DNA from: Drosophila persimilis
Taxonomy: Eukaryota; Arthropoda; Insecta; Diptera; Drosophilidae
Assembly: GCF_003286085.1 (NCBI RefSeq)
Contig: NW_020825510.1
Location: 1 to 64,000 of the forward strand
Reading direction: 5' to 3'
DNA length: 64,000 nt
Part shown: positions 22,220 through 34,614 of the stretch, piece after piece
Position numbering within the stretch: the first letter of the stretch is position 1
Layout of the letters: each line of letters begins with the position of its first letter
Position numbers and translations under genes: made by a program
Notes under the pieces: model-generated
Databases searched by the model: none
Told to the model about the DNA's origin: nothing
What the model saw: the letters and a program-made list of their open reading frames with translations, nothing else

Positions 22220-25200
22220 AGCAGCATCCGCTGCTCTTATACTCCGCCTCGAAGAGAGCGGAGCAGACGTAGCCCTGATCCAGGAACCTTGGATAGTGGG
22301 AGACAAGGTTTGTGGATTAGGGTCGAAGGAGTACAAGATAATTGTAGCTCAACATGAAGGTAAAACCCGCACCTGCATTCTCGCCAGAAAGCACCTTAAT
22401 ATCTTTCTGCTCCATAATTATAGCGATAGCGACAACACGGCGGCAAGCCTAGAGCTGAAAGGGACACATCTAAGGCTGATGTCGTCCTACATGGCCCATG
22501 AGGGAAACGATCCCCCCAACGACCTTGGGGTCGCGACAGCGAGAGGTCGGACATAGACCTATTAATAGGTTGCGATGCCAAAGCTCACCACACTCAATGG
22601 GGGAGCTCGAACACAAATGTAAGGGGTGAGTCACTTTTCAGCTTCATCCTTAACTCAAATCTATTTATTTGTAATCGGGGCAACGACCCCACTTTTATAA
22701 TTAAAAATCGACAGGAGGTTATTGACATCACCCTAGTGTCTTCCAACCTGTTAGACATAGTCAAGAGTTGGCAAGTCCTTGATGACCACTCCTTCTCTGA
22801 CCACAGATACATCGAGACCACACTATCCCTCGAGTGTCCGAAACCTAAGGACTATATTAATCCCAGGAAAGCCAACTGGGAAAAATATAGCTCAGCCCTG
22901 GAGGACTTACTCCCCTCCAAAGCACCATCATGCCCTGACACAAAAGACGACCTAGATCGCCTAGTGAACAGGTTCACAGAGGCATGCAACAAAGCCTTCG
23001 CGGCAGCATGCCCCTCTAGCAAACCTAGGGGGAAAAAGAAACCCCCCTGGTGGTCAAAACAAATAGACATCCTACGTAAAAGCTGCAGGACCCTTTTCAA
23101 CAGGGCCAAAAGCGCGAACGAGGAGAGCCACTGGGCAGACTATAAAATCAGTCTGTCACTATATAAAAAGGAAACAAGGAAAGCAAAAAGGGCCTCTTGG
23201 CAAAAATTTTGCTCGGAAATTGAGGAAACATCAGAGGCCGCAAGGCTTCGCAAGATTCTCTCAAAAACTAACCCCTCGGTAGGGTATCTTAAAAGGAATG
23301 ACGGCACGTGGACTAACTCCAGTGAGGAGTCCCTGCACATTCTACTAGACACACATTTTCCAGGGTGCACAACCATCGAGACGGCACATCTTCCAGGAGA
23401 GGGACCGGTAACCTCGATGGATCACATCCTCACAAAACATAACATAAGCTGGGCAATAAACAGCTTCAACCCGTTCAAATCGCCAGGCCCAGACCAGGTA
23501 ATCCCGGCCCAACTTCAGAAGGCCGGGGATACGGCCATAAACTGGCTACAAGGTATCTTCAGGAAGATACTGGCTGTGGGTACAATCCCGCGAACATGGC
23601 TTAAGGCAAAGATAGTCTTCATTCCCAAAGCTGGGAAAGCCTCGCACTCAGCTGCAAAAGACTTTAGACCAATCAGCCTATCGTCCTTCCTCCTCAAAAC
23701 CTTTGAGAGACTCGTCGGGCTGCAACTGAGGACAACTATACACCCTCAGTTGCTGTCAGGCGCACAGCATGCCTACCGGAAAGGAAAATCCACGGAAACG
23801 GCTCTTCATGAAGTGATCTCTGCGGTAGAGAAATCTCTGCATCACAAAGAGTACTCACTCATAGCCTTTCTCGATATTGAGGGAGCTTTCAACAACGTTG
23901 TACCGGGTGCCATTACAGAAGCCCTGACTGACCTGGGGGTGGACCGTCACTTGGTGATGCTCATTGATCAATTGCTCACATGCAGGACGGTGACATCATC
24001 GATGGGATCGTCCGCCCAGTCAAGGTATGTCAACAGAGGCACCCCGCAAGGTGGTGTCCTGTCTCCTCTTCTGTGGAACATAGCAGTCAACAAGATTCTA
24101 TGGGACCTGGAGGGGGGGGGGGGGGGGGGGGGCTGCAAAGTCGTGGCCTATGCGGATGACGTTGCGATTATTTTCTCGGGGAAATACCCCCAAACACTGT
24201 GCGACTTAATGTCCACAAAGCTAGCGCAACTGTCGGATTGGACGGAATCGCGCGGTCTGGGAGTAAATCCCTCAAAAACGGAACTCGTATTATTCACAAA
24301 TAAATACAAGGTCCCGCCCCTCAACCCTCCAATACTACAAGGATGCAGGCTCTCCTTTAGCGACAGTGCCAGTTACTTAGGGTTGGTAATTGACAAGAAG
24401 CTTAGCTGGAACCTGAATGTCAAAGACAGAGTGAAGAAGGCAATGACTGCACTCTATACATGCAAAAAAGCTATTGGGCTAAGATGGGGTATGATCCCAA
24501 GCATAGTCCAATGGATATATCAAGCTATAGTTAGACCAATACTACTCTACGGAGTTACGGTGTGGTGGCCAGCCCTATCAAAAAGGGCGATCACCAAGCA
24601 ACTAGGCAAAGTCCAGCGGACTGCCGCCCTATGCATCAGCGGAGCTCTCCGCACCACCCCAAATGATGCGCTAAATGCCATCCTATGCCTACAGAGCCTT
24701 GAACTCGCAGGGAAGGAACGGGCACAAGCAGCAGCAATACGTCTAAGAGACTCAGATCAATGGGTGACACAGTGCATAGGTCACTCAGCCATATTAAATA
24801 GCAGTACCGTCCCCTCAAAAACAGACTACCAAGTTCCAAGAGAGTATACAGACACTCCCTTCGACACAATCATCCCTCATAGAGACGAATGGCTCGAGGG
24901 ACTCCCAGGCCCTGATGGGGCCATAAGCATCTTCACAGATGGATCAAAGCTGGACGACAGAGTCGGAGGGGGAATCTACTCTGAACAGCTAAACATAAGG
25001 CATTCCTTCAGACTCCCAGATCATTGCAGTGTCTTTCAAGCGGAAGTCATAGCAATCAGGGAGGCACTAGACTGCCTACAAGCGGCTGCCGTCACGGCAA
25101 CCAAGCTAAACATTTATAGCGACAGCCAGGCTGCGATCAAATCGCTAAGCGCGATTTCCTCGAACTCGGCCACCGTGGCAGACTGCCGCAAATCTCTGCA

Positions 25201-25768
25201 CGAGATGGCTCAGCAATTTGCTATTAGCCTAATTTGGGTCCCGGGCCACCGGGACATCGAGGGCAACTGTATAGCGGACGAGCTGGCCAGATCTGGCACT
25301 ACAATCCCCCTTCTCCAAGACAAGGAGGATATCTGTATGCCAATGGCCACCTGTAAGCTCATCATAAGGGAACAATACAAGCGACTAAAAAACGATATGT
25401 GGCAAACAGTGCCACGATGTCGCACAACTCGGCAAACATGGCCGACCATGGACATGAAGCGCACCTCCGAGCTCCTCAAGTTAAGCAGGAAAAGGTGCAG
25501 CGTAGTCACACGTTCCCTCACGGGACACTGGCTAATAGGCACCCACGCTAACAGGCTGGGGGCCCCACATAACGATTTTTGTCGCAGCTGTAGAGACGAG
25601 GAAGAGGAGGAGACAGTGGAACATCTGTTCTGCTCCTGCCCGGCTCTCAGCAGAAGAAGGCTACAGCACCTGGGCTCAGCCTTTCTACACGACATCTCAG
25701 AGATGTCCAAACTATGTCCCAGAAGGATAGCGAACTTTGTGAGAGCATCTGGATGGGATAATTGCTGA
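22179..25768 (+). pseudogene. LINE ORF2: endonuclease, reverse transcriptase, RNase H
   Basis: It probably starts at ATG 22179, since the N-terminus (Leu-Gln-Ile-Asn-Leu-His-His-Cys) is the usual start of an apurinic-type endonuclease. A frameshift near 22540 splits the endonuclease. The remaining 22550-25768 is open. RT motifs follow: Phe-Arg-Pro-Ile-Ser-Leu near 23670, Phe-Leu-Asp-Ile-Glu-Gly-Ala-Phe near 23870, Gly-Thr-Pro-Gln-Gly-Gly near 24040, and Tyr-Ala-Asp-Asp at 24149-24160. RNase H has Phe-Thr-Asp-Gly-Ser near 24933, Glu in a Phe-Gln-Ala-Glu context near 25040, and Tyr-Ser-Asp-Ser near 25117. A C-terminal Cys-rich motif lies at about 25580-25640. A run of ~21 G precedes YADD and lengthens a Gly stretch without breaking frame. 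Confidence 0.85.
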
Positions 25769-25886
25769 CAGGAAGTCTCACAACGCAGGAAGGAAATGAT
25801 CCTATGCGGTATCACAACGGGCCGAAACCGGCCTAAGTCTGACGGGCTCCGAGCGAGCCCGGCAGCCGCCTCAACCTAACCTAACC

Positions 25887-25897
25887 TAGTTCCGCTG
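25887..25897. repeat. Right target-site duplication of the LINE
   Basis: TAGTTCCGCTG, matching 20368-20378. Joining the flanks gives a continuous pre-insertion site. Confidence 0.85.
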
Positions 25898-26147
25898 ACT
25901 CATCTCCCTACACTATCATTTCTCTGTAAATTTCTTCCGTCTGAACCTTGAACCGCACACGATCGTGACGCGATCTCTCCCTACCCCAACCCCCACTCTA
26001 CCCGACTAACCATGAGATCGGCAGCAATGGATCTCGATCATACCCTCCATCTGCTCGTCTACCGTTTCAGATCCTAGCCTCCTGCTTCGTTACCTGTTAC
26101 AGTATTAGCAATATTTATTTATATATATAATAAATTTAAAAGAAAAA
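25898..26147. other. Unassigned segment between LINE and helentron H2
   Basis: About 250 bp, C-rich then AT-rich, no ORF. Probably the continuation of 18802-20378, split by the LINE. Confidence 0.4.
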
Positions 26148-27225
26148 CGAGGGGGAACGTTGTGAGTTGCTGCGGACACCGCAACTCTACAGTTATACCC
26201 GATGCTAAGTCAGTCTCCTCCGGCAGACGCCGCTAATATTAAACGACACGACAAAGAATGCGTGCGAGAGAGACAGAAAATCAGTCTGAGCGTGACGTCG
26301 GGCGCTGCGTAGCCAATGCAAATTGATTTGTTCCTTTTGGCTACAAAAATTATCTGATCTGATCCAAATTCAGCAACCGGATACATATAGTCATTCTCTA
26401 TGATTCTGCGTTTTTAGTTTTCTCGAATCTGCAATATTGTGGATGCAACAGATTTTCGTCCTTTGTGGGGGCGGATGAGATATACGTTTTATAGTGACAT
26501 CTTAAAGGAGTGTGTGTACCAAATTTGGTTACTCTAGCCTTAATAGTCTCTGAGATTTGTGGTTGCCCCAGATTTTCGTCCTTTGCGGGGGCGGAAGGGG
26601 GTGTGGCGAAATTTTGACACAAAACGGTCAAGGTCCGATATCACAGGAGTGTGGATACCAAATTTGGTTGCTCTAGCTCTTATGGGTTCTGAGATCCTTG
26701 AACTCATATTTTGCAATTGGCAAAACCGACCATGAAACCTGTGTGTTAGAGTGAGACAGAGCGAGAAAGATTGAAACTGTTTTCGTGATTCTGGCTGTAA
26801 TAATTATACGATCTGGTTCAGATTTTGCACTCTAGAAGATATAGTCATCTTCTACGATTCTGATTTTAGTTTTCTCGTATCGTCGAAATTGTGGATGCCA
26901 CAGATTTTCGCCCTTTGTGGGGGCGGAAGTGGGCGGGGCAAAGTTTTGAAATATTTTTGGAGCAGTGACATATCACAGAAGTCTGGATCCAAAACATCGT
27001 TGCTCTAGCTCTTATAGTCTTTGAGCATTAGGCGCTGAAGGGGACGGACAGACGGACAGACGGACGGACGGACAGATAGACATGGCTCAATCGACTCGGC
27101 TATTGATGCTGATCAATAATATATATACTTTATGGGGTCGGAAACGATTCCTTCTGGACGTTACACACATACACTTTTACCACAAATCTAATATACCCCA
27201 ATACTCATTTTGAGTATCGGGTATA
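26148..27225 (-). mobile_element. Helentron H2
   Basis: Starts CGAGGGGGAACG on the left and ends with the TATACCCGATACT hairpin on the right. Same layout as H1 in reverse. It shares diagnostic sites with H8 ('gacatcttaaaggagtg' and 'gtggttgcc'). Confidence 0.88.
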
Positions 27226-27230
27226 AAAAA

Positions 27231-28353
27231 CGAGGGGGAACGTTGTGAGTTGCTGCGGACACCGCATCTCTACAGTTATACCCGATACTAAGTCAGTATG
27301 GCTCTCCTCCGGCAGACGCCGCTAATATTAAACAACACGACAAAGAGTGCGTGCGAGAGAGACAGAAAATAAGTCTGAGCGTGACGTCGGGCGCTGCGTA
27401 GCCACTGAAAATTGATCTGTTCCTTTTGGCTATAAAACTAATCTGATCTCATTCAGATTCAGCAATCTGATCGATATGGTCATTATCTATGATTCTGCGT
27501 TTTTAATTTTCTCGAATCTGTAATATTGTGGATGCAACAGATTTTCGTCCTTTGTGGCGGCGGAAGGGGGTGGGGCGAAATTTTGAGATATACGTTTTAT
27601 AGTGAGATCTAACAGGAGTGCGGATACCAAATTTGGTTACTCTAGCCTTAATAGTCTCTTAGATTTGTGGATGCCCCAGATTTTCGTCGTTTTCGGGGGC
27701 GGAAGGGGGTGTGGCAAAATTTGGACACGAAACGGATAAGGTCCGATATCACAGGAGTGTGGATACCAAATTTGGTTGCTCTGGCTCTTATGGGATCTGA
27801 GATCCTTGAACTCATATTTTGCAATTAACAAAACCGACCATGAAACCTGTGTGTTAGAGAGAGAGACAGAGCGAGAAGGAATGAAATTGTTTTCTTGATT
27901 CAGGCTATAATAATTATACGATCTGGTGGAGATTTTGCACTCTAGAAGATATAGTCATCTTCTACGATTCCGCGTTTTTAGTTTTCTCGTATCGTCGAAA
28001 TTGTGGATGCCACAGATATTCGTCCTTTGTGGGGGCGGAAGTGGGCGGGGCGAAGTTTTGAAATATTTTTGTAGCAGTGACATATCACAGAAGTCTGGAT
28101 CCAAAACATGGTTGCTCTAGCTCTTATAGTCTTTGAGCACTAGGCGCTGAAGGGGACGGACGGACGGACGGACGGATGGACGGACGGACGGACAGACGGA
28201 CAGACAGACAGGGCTCAATCGACTCGGCTATTGATGCTGATCAAGAATATGTATACTTTATGGGGTCGGAAACGATTCCTTCTGGACGTTACACACATCC
28301 ACTTTCACCACAAATCTAATATACCCCAATACTCATTTTGAGTATCGGGTATA
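27231..28353 (-). mobile_element. Helentron H3, head-to-tail with H2
   Basis: Separated from H2 by five A residues (27226-27230), same orientation. It shares diagnostic sequence with H6 ('gtcgttttcgggggcgg', 'ggacacgaaacgg') and the identical right flank, so H3 and H6 are the left border of duplicated units A and B. Confidence 0.88.
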
Positions 28354-28605
28354 AAAATCAGCAAGTCAAGTGGAAAATAGATTCATTAATCGGATAAAAT
28401 TATGTGCGCATGGTTAAATGTTCTATATAGCTAATAATATTCGACGGAATACCAAAATATAGCAATATAGTTTCCAATCCTTGGATCCTCCGATTAACCT
28501 ATTATAAGCCAAGGGGATATTTCAATTTTCCTCCGAAAATAATGAAAATTTATTAATGTTACCGCAGTTCAGGTGAAAGATATTGTTAATGTGTGTGTGT
28601 GTGTG
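28354..28605. other. Flank resembling the TBC1D13 upstream region
   Basis: No gene. The stretch 28380-28465 matches 8115-8195 in ordered blocks ('attcattaatcggataaaat', 'aatattcgacggaata') with many differences. It ends in a (GT)n microsatellite, 28590-28613. Confidence 0.6.
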
Positions 28606-29166
28606 TGTGTGTAGGAAGCTGGGTTGCATTCGGTACATAAACCGTCTACAGTTTGGTCGTCGCAACTAGAACTTGAACCAGTTGGACTGCGGAGAGGGTA
28701 TCCTACGGTGCGCAAGGGAGGATCTGAAGACACGGCGACAGCCCCTGATGATTGCGATGGAAGATGAGTGACAGGCAGCTATGGTACTTTTTCTGATACT
28801 GAGTTTTATTGAACAAATGCATCTCCTTATATAGCTAGCAGTGGTACTCTTATTCTATGGGAAGGAACGCACAGGCTCCTTGTGAGTGTATTTTTAGATT
28901 GGGTACACTTACTCTGTGCGGGGGTTACATTTCAGTGCATTTACTTAGGTACTTGGCAGCAATAAAGTAGATAGTTTATTGCTTGATCCCTTTTGGTGGG
29001 TTCGAGTATACAAGTGCTATTGTCTATTCTTAGTTGCTAATGTATTTTTCGTGTCGTCATATTCATTCACATGAAGTGACATGGACAATTTTATTTATGA
29101 GTATTTGTGTATGAGATTGCACTGTATATTCCTAATATTCATTAAATACATGTCTGTGGCTGAACA
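28606..29166 (-). mobile_element. BEL1 3' LTR, copy A
   Basis: The minus strand begins TGTTCAGCCACAGACATG at 29166, identical to the 5' LTR remnant at 33474-33491, and is preceded by a purine-rich tract (GGGAGAA). A TATATAAGG element (near 28840) and AATAAA (near 28806) are correctly ordered within it. The distal end is placed only approximately, by the (GT)n tract. Confidence 0.7.
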
Positions 29167-29336
29167 TTCTCCCGGCCGTTGAACTGGTGTTCAACCATCG
29201 CTCAAGTCGACGGCAAACCGGCGTGCAAGGGGTATAGGGGGTGATGACATGGCTGGATCGTGATTTGATGGCCTTGGTTTCCATATTAGATACTTCTCCC
29301 GGAAAATGAAGGCAATGATCAATAGAATTAATATTG

Positions 29337-31748
29337 CTAGGGTTGCGTAAGCCGCGAGTTGATGGTGCTGCACGGTGGTGAGATGGTGTGGCAGCTCGTG
29401 ATGATTGATGGTTGATTGTTAAACAGTTGAAACTCACAGCAATTGTCCACATTGAAGATCGTCTGATGGTCAAAGCAGATTAACTCCTCGTTGTGTACTT
29501 TAAGACAACGTCGGAATTCTTCTTGGGTAGTGCCCATGAACTGGTCTCGGTGGATTTTCACCGTTACTATGGTGGTTCTGAGGTCAAATAGACTCCAGCT
29601 TGTTGAATCCCAAAACGGAATTGGGATGATGCTGAAAACTTCGAGCTGAGCTGTTGAGACCAGCGGTAGCGTCAGCTTGAAGATGACGTGTTTTGCAGTC
29701 GGGGTTCCTTCGGCTCGCATGATTCTGTATAGTTGAATCACCTCCTTCGTTGTGACCGGCAGCATTTGATCTTGTGGCAAATTATCCCGTATCTGGTCTA
29801 GTTGGTCTATTAGTTGCTCGGGAGACACCAGCGTGGAGCTTATTCTCCGATGATGAATACCGATTAGGACATCAGATATGTCGGACTGCATTCGTTGGAG
29901 AGTTGTTGTGAGCAGGGTTAATTGTGCTATTAGTCCTAAGTACGCTTGAGTCAGATGATCGCTGTGATATGACCCTCTTTCTCGGTTGATAGTAGCCATA
30001 TGCTGTTCCAAAACTTTTAGGCGATTATCAGTTGTTACATTGTCTTTTCTGACTACGTTTATTGTCGCGTCGACAATTGATGTTTGGTTTTGGAGCAGAT
30101 GTAGTAAAAAGTCTTCATTGGTTTTCACTTTCTCAATTACTTGAGTCATCTCTTCTGCGTGTTTTGCGTAGAGAACACCTAAAAGACTGCTTGCTACATT
30201 TCCTATGATGTCCAGCGGCGATCTGCGTTTTCGAGAGTTTTTCATTAAAACGCTTCCTGCTTGTAGCTCGTAATGCACATGTTGAAAGTGTTGAACTATG
30301 GAGTTACATGCCGGAATATTTTTTAATTCAGGGCACATGTATCGTAACTCTGAAATTCCAGCAGACATTAGTTGCATATCCTTCCAATAGTCATAGTATA
30401 CGATCATGGTCCACTCAGACGTTGCTATTCTTGATGTTCCAAGTTTCTCATAGAATATTCCAGGCTTGTTTGCGAGTTGTGTCACATTTATTGACTGTGA
30501 CAATGCTAATGGAAGCATGAGCAACAGCACCACTAATGTTGATGTTAATGTGGGTGACAATTTTGTTGTTCGCTGTGTGGGTGGCTCATCAATCTCCGTG
30601 GTGTCACTGATCACGTTGTGGGAACGTTTGATTGCCACATCTTCTGGAAAGAGCGGCGCTAGACGAGTGATCGGGCGCTTGTATACGCCAAATGCTGTCT
30701 TAACGTCAACCACTCGTACGTGGTTGTCCTGTCCAGGATATGTCTTAATGATGCGACCCATTGGCCACTTCATTACAGGAAGGTTGTCTTTCTTAACCAA
30801 AACTAATAATCCTTCAGGTACGTTTGGTGAAGCGGTCTTCCATTTATGCCGAGCTTGCAATTCTTGGAGGTATTCTGTAGACCATTGTTTCCAGAATGAA
30901 TGCTTTAGACGCGATACCAATTCCCAGCGCTTGACCAATGTTCTTCCTTGATGATCAGTATTGACGTCAGGAGGCGTTGTCAATGGTTCACCAATCAAGA
31001 AGTGTCCTGGGGTGAGCGCTGTTGTATCAGTGGGATCATTTGACATTGGAGTGATGGGTCGAGATTTGAGAATTGCTTCAATTTGGATTATCACTGTGTT
31101 TAGTTCTTCAAATGTCAATGAGGCTGTGTTGGTGGTTGTTATCAACAGCTTTTTTGCTGATTTTACCGCCGCTTCCCAGAGGCCGCCAAACGATGGAGCC
31201 CTGGGAGGAATGAATTTAAAATCCACTTGCTTTTTGTTGCAATGATTCGTGATCAGAGCACTTGCCTTTGAGCTGAATATAGAGTCTTCTAATTCTTTAA
31301 GCTGGTTGTTTGCACCCACAAAGTTCGTTGCATTGTCGCAATGAATAGTTTGGCACTTCCCACGTCTGCTTAAGAATCGACGCAGGGCGGCCAAGAATGC
31401 ATCTGTGGTCAGGTCGCTTACCAGCTCCAGGTGTACTGCCTTTGTGGAAAAGTAGCAAAACACGGCGATGTACGCCTTATCGGGTCTTTTGCCTCGGATC
31501 TTATGGTGGATCGAGATTGGTCCACAGTAGTCGACGCCTACATTAAGAAACGGGCTTGCTTGTGTGACTCGTTGTGCTGGGAGATTGCCCATGATCTGGT
31601 GTATCAGCTTTGGTCTAGCCTTGGTGCATCTAACACAGCTGTGGATGATGCTTCTAGCCATTGTCTTGTCATTGATAATCCAATATTGTTGTCTTGCGAT
31701 TGCCCTTAATGCTTGAGCACCACAATGCGATTCCTCTCGACAGGACAT
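29337..31748 (-). mobile_element. BEL1 integrase with env-like extension, copy A
   Basis: An open frame runs from the integrase HHCC finger (His/Cys pairs near 31720 and 31645) through the DDE core into the C-terminal domain (near 30660). It continues without a stop into an envelope-like protein: a hydrophobic segment ending Leu-Ala-Leu-Ser-Gln near 30490, and a basic Arg-Lys-Arg-Arg furin-type site near 30225 followed by a Gly/Ala/Leu-rich segment. The env ectodomain is cut short: a ~370 bp deletion near 29420 joins it out of frame to its C-terminus. Env-bearing BEL/Pao elements (roo-like) are known in Drosophila. Confidence 0.8.
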
Positions 31749-33491
31749 CGGCTGCGTTGTTGGCCGATGACACGTCGTGACGCCATTGTGTCTGATTTGT
31801 TAATGCCTGGATTTTGGCTATTCGATTTGCCACAAAGGTATGGTATGTTGATGACGATGCGTTTATCCAGGATAAAACAACGGTGGAATCACTCCAAAAC
31901 CATCCTGAAACCGTTGTAATGTCCATGTGCAGATCCTGTCGGACTCGGTTTGTGAGCTCACTGCAGCACAAAGTTCTAACAGTGGTAGTGATTGTTTGGC
32001 TGTCGGCGCCACACGTGATTTCGAACAGAGCAGTCTTACTGACACTTGGTTGTTTTTGTATGTAGCGCGTACATATATTATGCTGCGTCATATGCTCGTT
32101 CTGATGCATCTACAAACTTATGGAGTTCTTGGGTAACTGGAATTTTACCATCGTAGATATGCCGGGGAATTTGCATTTTGTTCAATGTTTGTAAGTCGTC
32201 CCGGTATTCTTTCCATTCGGTTTGGTGTTGTAATGGTAATTCGTTATCCCAATCCAGTTTGAGCTCCCAAAGTTGTTGCATGAAGATTTTTGCCTTTACT
32301 ACCACCGGTGCAAAGAGTCAAAGATTTGGGCCAGTTCGGAACATACCACCCGTTTGGTGATGCGTGTAGCCTGGCTTTTCTGTGTTCGTCCACACAATGT
32401 ATCCTTCTTCGGCATCCAGATGAGACCCAGAGTTTTCACGCTGTAGTGCTCTAGTGTCTCTCCTAATTTTACATCGGTTACAATATCCTCTTTGGGGATT
32501 CCTTGGAGAAGTTGCTCATTGTTGGAGCACCACTTGCGCAATTTGAATCCGGACGGTAGAAATATCTTATTTAGTTCTTGTCGAGCATGAATTGCCTCTG
32601 AAATCGTGTTTGCTCCAGTTAGACAGTCGTCAACATAGAAATCTGTTTTTAATGTTGTTGATCCTACTGGTAGTCTGTCTTTGTATTGTATTGCCAAATG
32701 ATCCAGACATTTCGTTGCTAGGAACGGAGCAGCTGTTGTCCCATATGTTACTGTTTTCAGGCGATAGTACCTGATCTCTTCGGATGGATTGCTTCTCCAG
32801 ACTATCATCTGATGGAATTGATCCTCCGGATTCATCCACACTTGGCGGTAGCTGTGAATAGCACAGAATGGTAGCAGAATGGACATAAGTTCGCTCTGAA
32901 CGGTGGGTCCAGCCTGCAGAATGTCGTTCAAAGATTTCCCGCTTGTTGATTTGCATGAGGCATCGAATACTACCCGAAGCTTTGTGGTGGTGCTCTCAGG
33001 TTTGAGTACACAATGATGTGAAATGAAGTAGTGCCTTTTGGGAACTTTTGATGCTGGCTCAATCTTCATATGTCCTAGTCCTTCATACTCTTCCATGAAG
33101 TCCACATAACTCTTCCAAGTTTCTGTTGAGCTTCGCCGCTCCAACGCTAGGAATCTTTTTGTTGCGGTTTCCAACGACTCCCCCAGGGCTGAAGGGTGTT
33201 CGGAAAATAGGAGCTTTACAATAAAACGGCCGTCTGAAGCTGTCTGAAGATTTTCTATAAAATGAGCTTCACACCGTGCTTCCACTGGAGTGCGTGGTTT
33301 GTCTTCCGTCTCTAGATTGTCCAGAGTGCAGAATCTTTCCATGAGCTCGTTTACTCCCGTTGCACAAATGGGTGAGGAATTGTGGGCAGATTTGACTTTT
33401 CCTGCCACAATCCATCCCAGCTTAGCTGTTGATCTGGTAGCAGCAGCGAGTAGTAATGCTCGACTCCGATTTACATGTCTGTGGCTGAACA
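31669..33491 (-). mobile_element. BEL1 RT and RNase H, copy A, with 5' LTR remnant
   Basis: RT lies at 32299-33408 and RNase H fragments at 31669-32305. An internal replacement near 32850-32880 removes the segment between the 'Glu-Leu-Met-Ser-Ile' and 'Tyr-Arg-Gln-Val-Trp' motifs, specific to this copy. The shared RT/RNase H frameshift is near 32310. At 33474-33491 the LTR-start remnant abuts pol as in copies B, C and D. Confidence 0.82.
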
Positions 33492-33504
33492 GATATAGTG
33501 TTTT

Positions 33505-34614
33505 TATACCCGATACTCAAAATGAGTATTGGGGTATATTAGATTTGTGGTAAAAGTGGATGTGTGTAACGTCCAGAAGGAATCGTTTCCGACCCCATAA
33601 AGTATATATATTCTTGATCAGCATCAATAGCCGAGTCGATTGAGCCATGTCTGTCTGTCCGTCTGTCCGTCCGTCTGTCCGTCTGTCCGTCCCCTTCAGC
33701 GCCTAATGCTCAAAGACTATAAGAGCTAGAGCAACGATGTTTTGGATCCAGACTTCTGTGATATGTCACTGCTACAAAAATATTTCAAAACTTTGCCCCG
33801 CCCACTTCCGCCCCCACAAAGGGCGAAAATCTGTGGCATCCACAATTTTAAAGATACGAGAAAACAAAAAACGCAGAATCGTAGAGAATGACCATATCTT
33901 TTCGACTGCAGAATCTGAATTGGATCGTATTACTATTATAGCCAGCATCAAGAAAACAATTTCATTTTTTCTCGCCCTGTCTCTCTCTAACACACAGGTA
34001 GCATAGGCGGCTTTGCTTAGAGTAAAACATTAGCGCCTAGATCTCAGAGACTATAAAAGCTAGAGCAACCAAATTTGGTATCCACACTCCTAATATATCA
34101 GACCGAGACGAGTTTGTTTCAAAATTTCGCCACACCCCCTTCCGCCCCCGCAAAGGATGCAAATCTGGGGATATTCACAAATCTCAAAGACTATTAACGC
34201 TAGAGTAACCAAATTTGGAATCCGCACTTCTCTTAGATCTCACTATAAAACGTGTATCTCAAAATTTCGCCCCACCCCCTTCCGCCCACACAAAGGACGA
34301 AAATCTGTTGCATCCACAATATTGCAGATTCGAGAAAACTAAAAACGGGGAATCATAGATAATGACCATATCTATCAGATTGGTGAATCTGGATCAGATC
34401 AGATAATTTTTGTAGCCAAAAGGAACAAATCAATTTGCAGTGGCTACGCAGCGCGTGACATCACGCTCAGACTGATTTTCTGTCTCTCTCGCACGCACTC
34501 TTTGTCGTGTCGTTTAATATTAGCGGCGTCTGCCGGAGGAAAGCCATACTGACTTAGCATCGGGTATAACTGTAGAGTTGCGGTGTCCGCAGCAACTCAC
34601 AACGTTCCCCCTCG
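33505..34614 (+). mobile_element. Helentron H4, inserted in a T-tract
   Basis: Left end TATACCCGATACTC at 33505, right end CCCCCTCG at 34614. Four T on the left and nine on the right flank it. The same site in copies B, C and D is an uninterrupted run of 11-12 T, so both termini are fixed by comparison. Nearly identical to H5. Confidence 0.95.

Larger units (their letters stand above)
20379..25886 (+). mobile_element. Full-length LOA-like LINE (non-LTR retrotransposon)
   Basis: A ~5.5 kb element flanked by an 11 bp direct repeat, with a ~425 bp 5' UTR, ORF1, an overlapping ORF2 and a short 3' UTR ending in a CAACCTAACCTAACC tail. The order endonuclease, RT, RNase H fits the LOA clade (which includes Bilbo and TRIM of obscura-group flies); clade placement is from domain order and motifs, not from a search. 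Both ORFs carry a frameshift, so this copy is inactive or nearly so. Confidence 0.85.

Noticed and set aside
25871-25888. CTAACCTAACCTA as a telomere-type repeat
   Set aside because: Only about three units at the LINE 3' end; it is the LINE tail. Drosophila lacks simple telomeric repeats.
28590-28613. (GT)n run as a regulatory Z-DNA element
   Set aside because: A simple microsatellite next to an LTR, with no supporting context.
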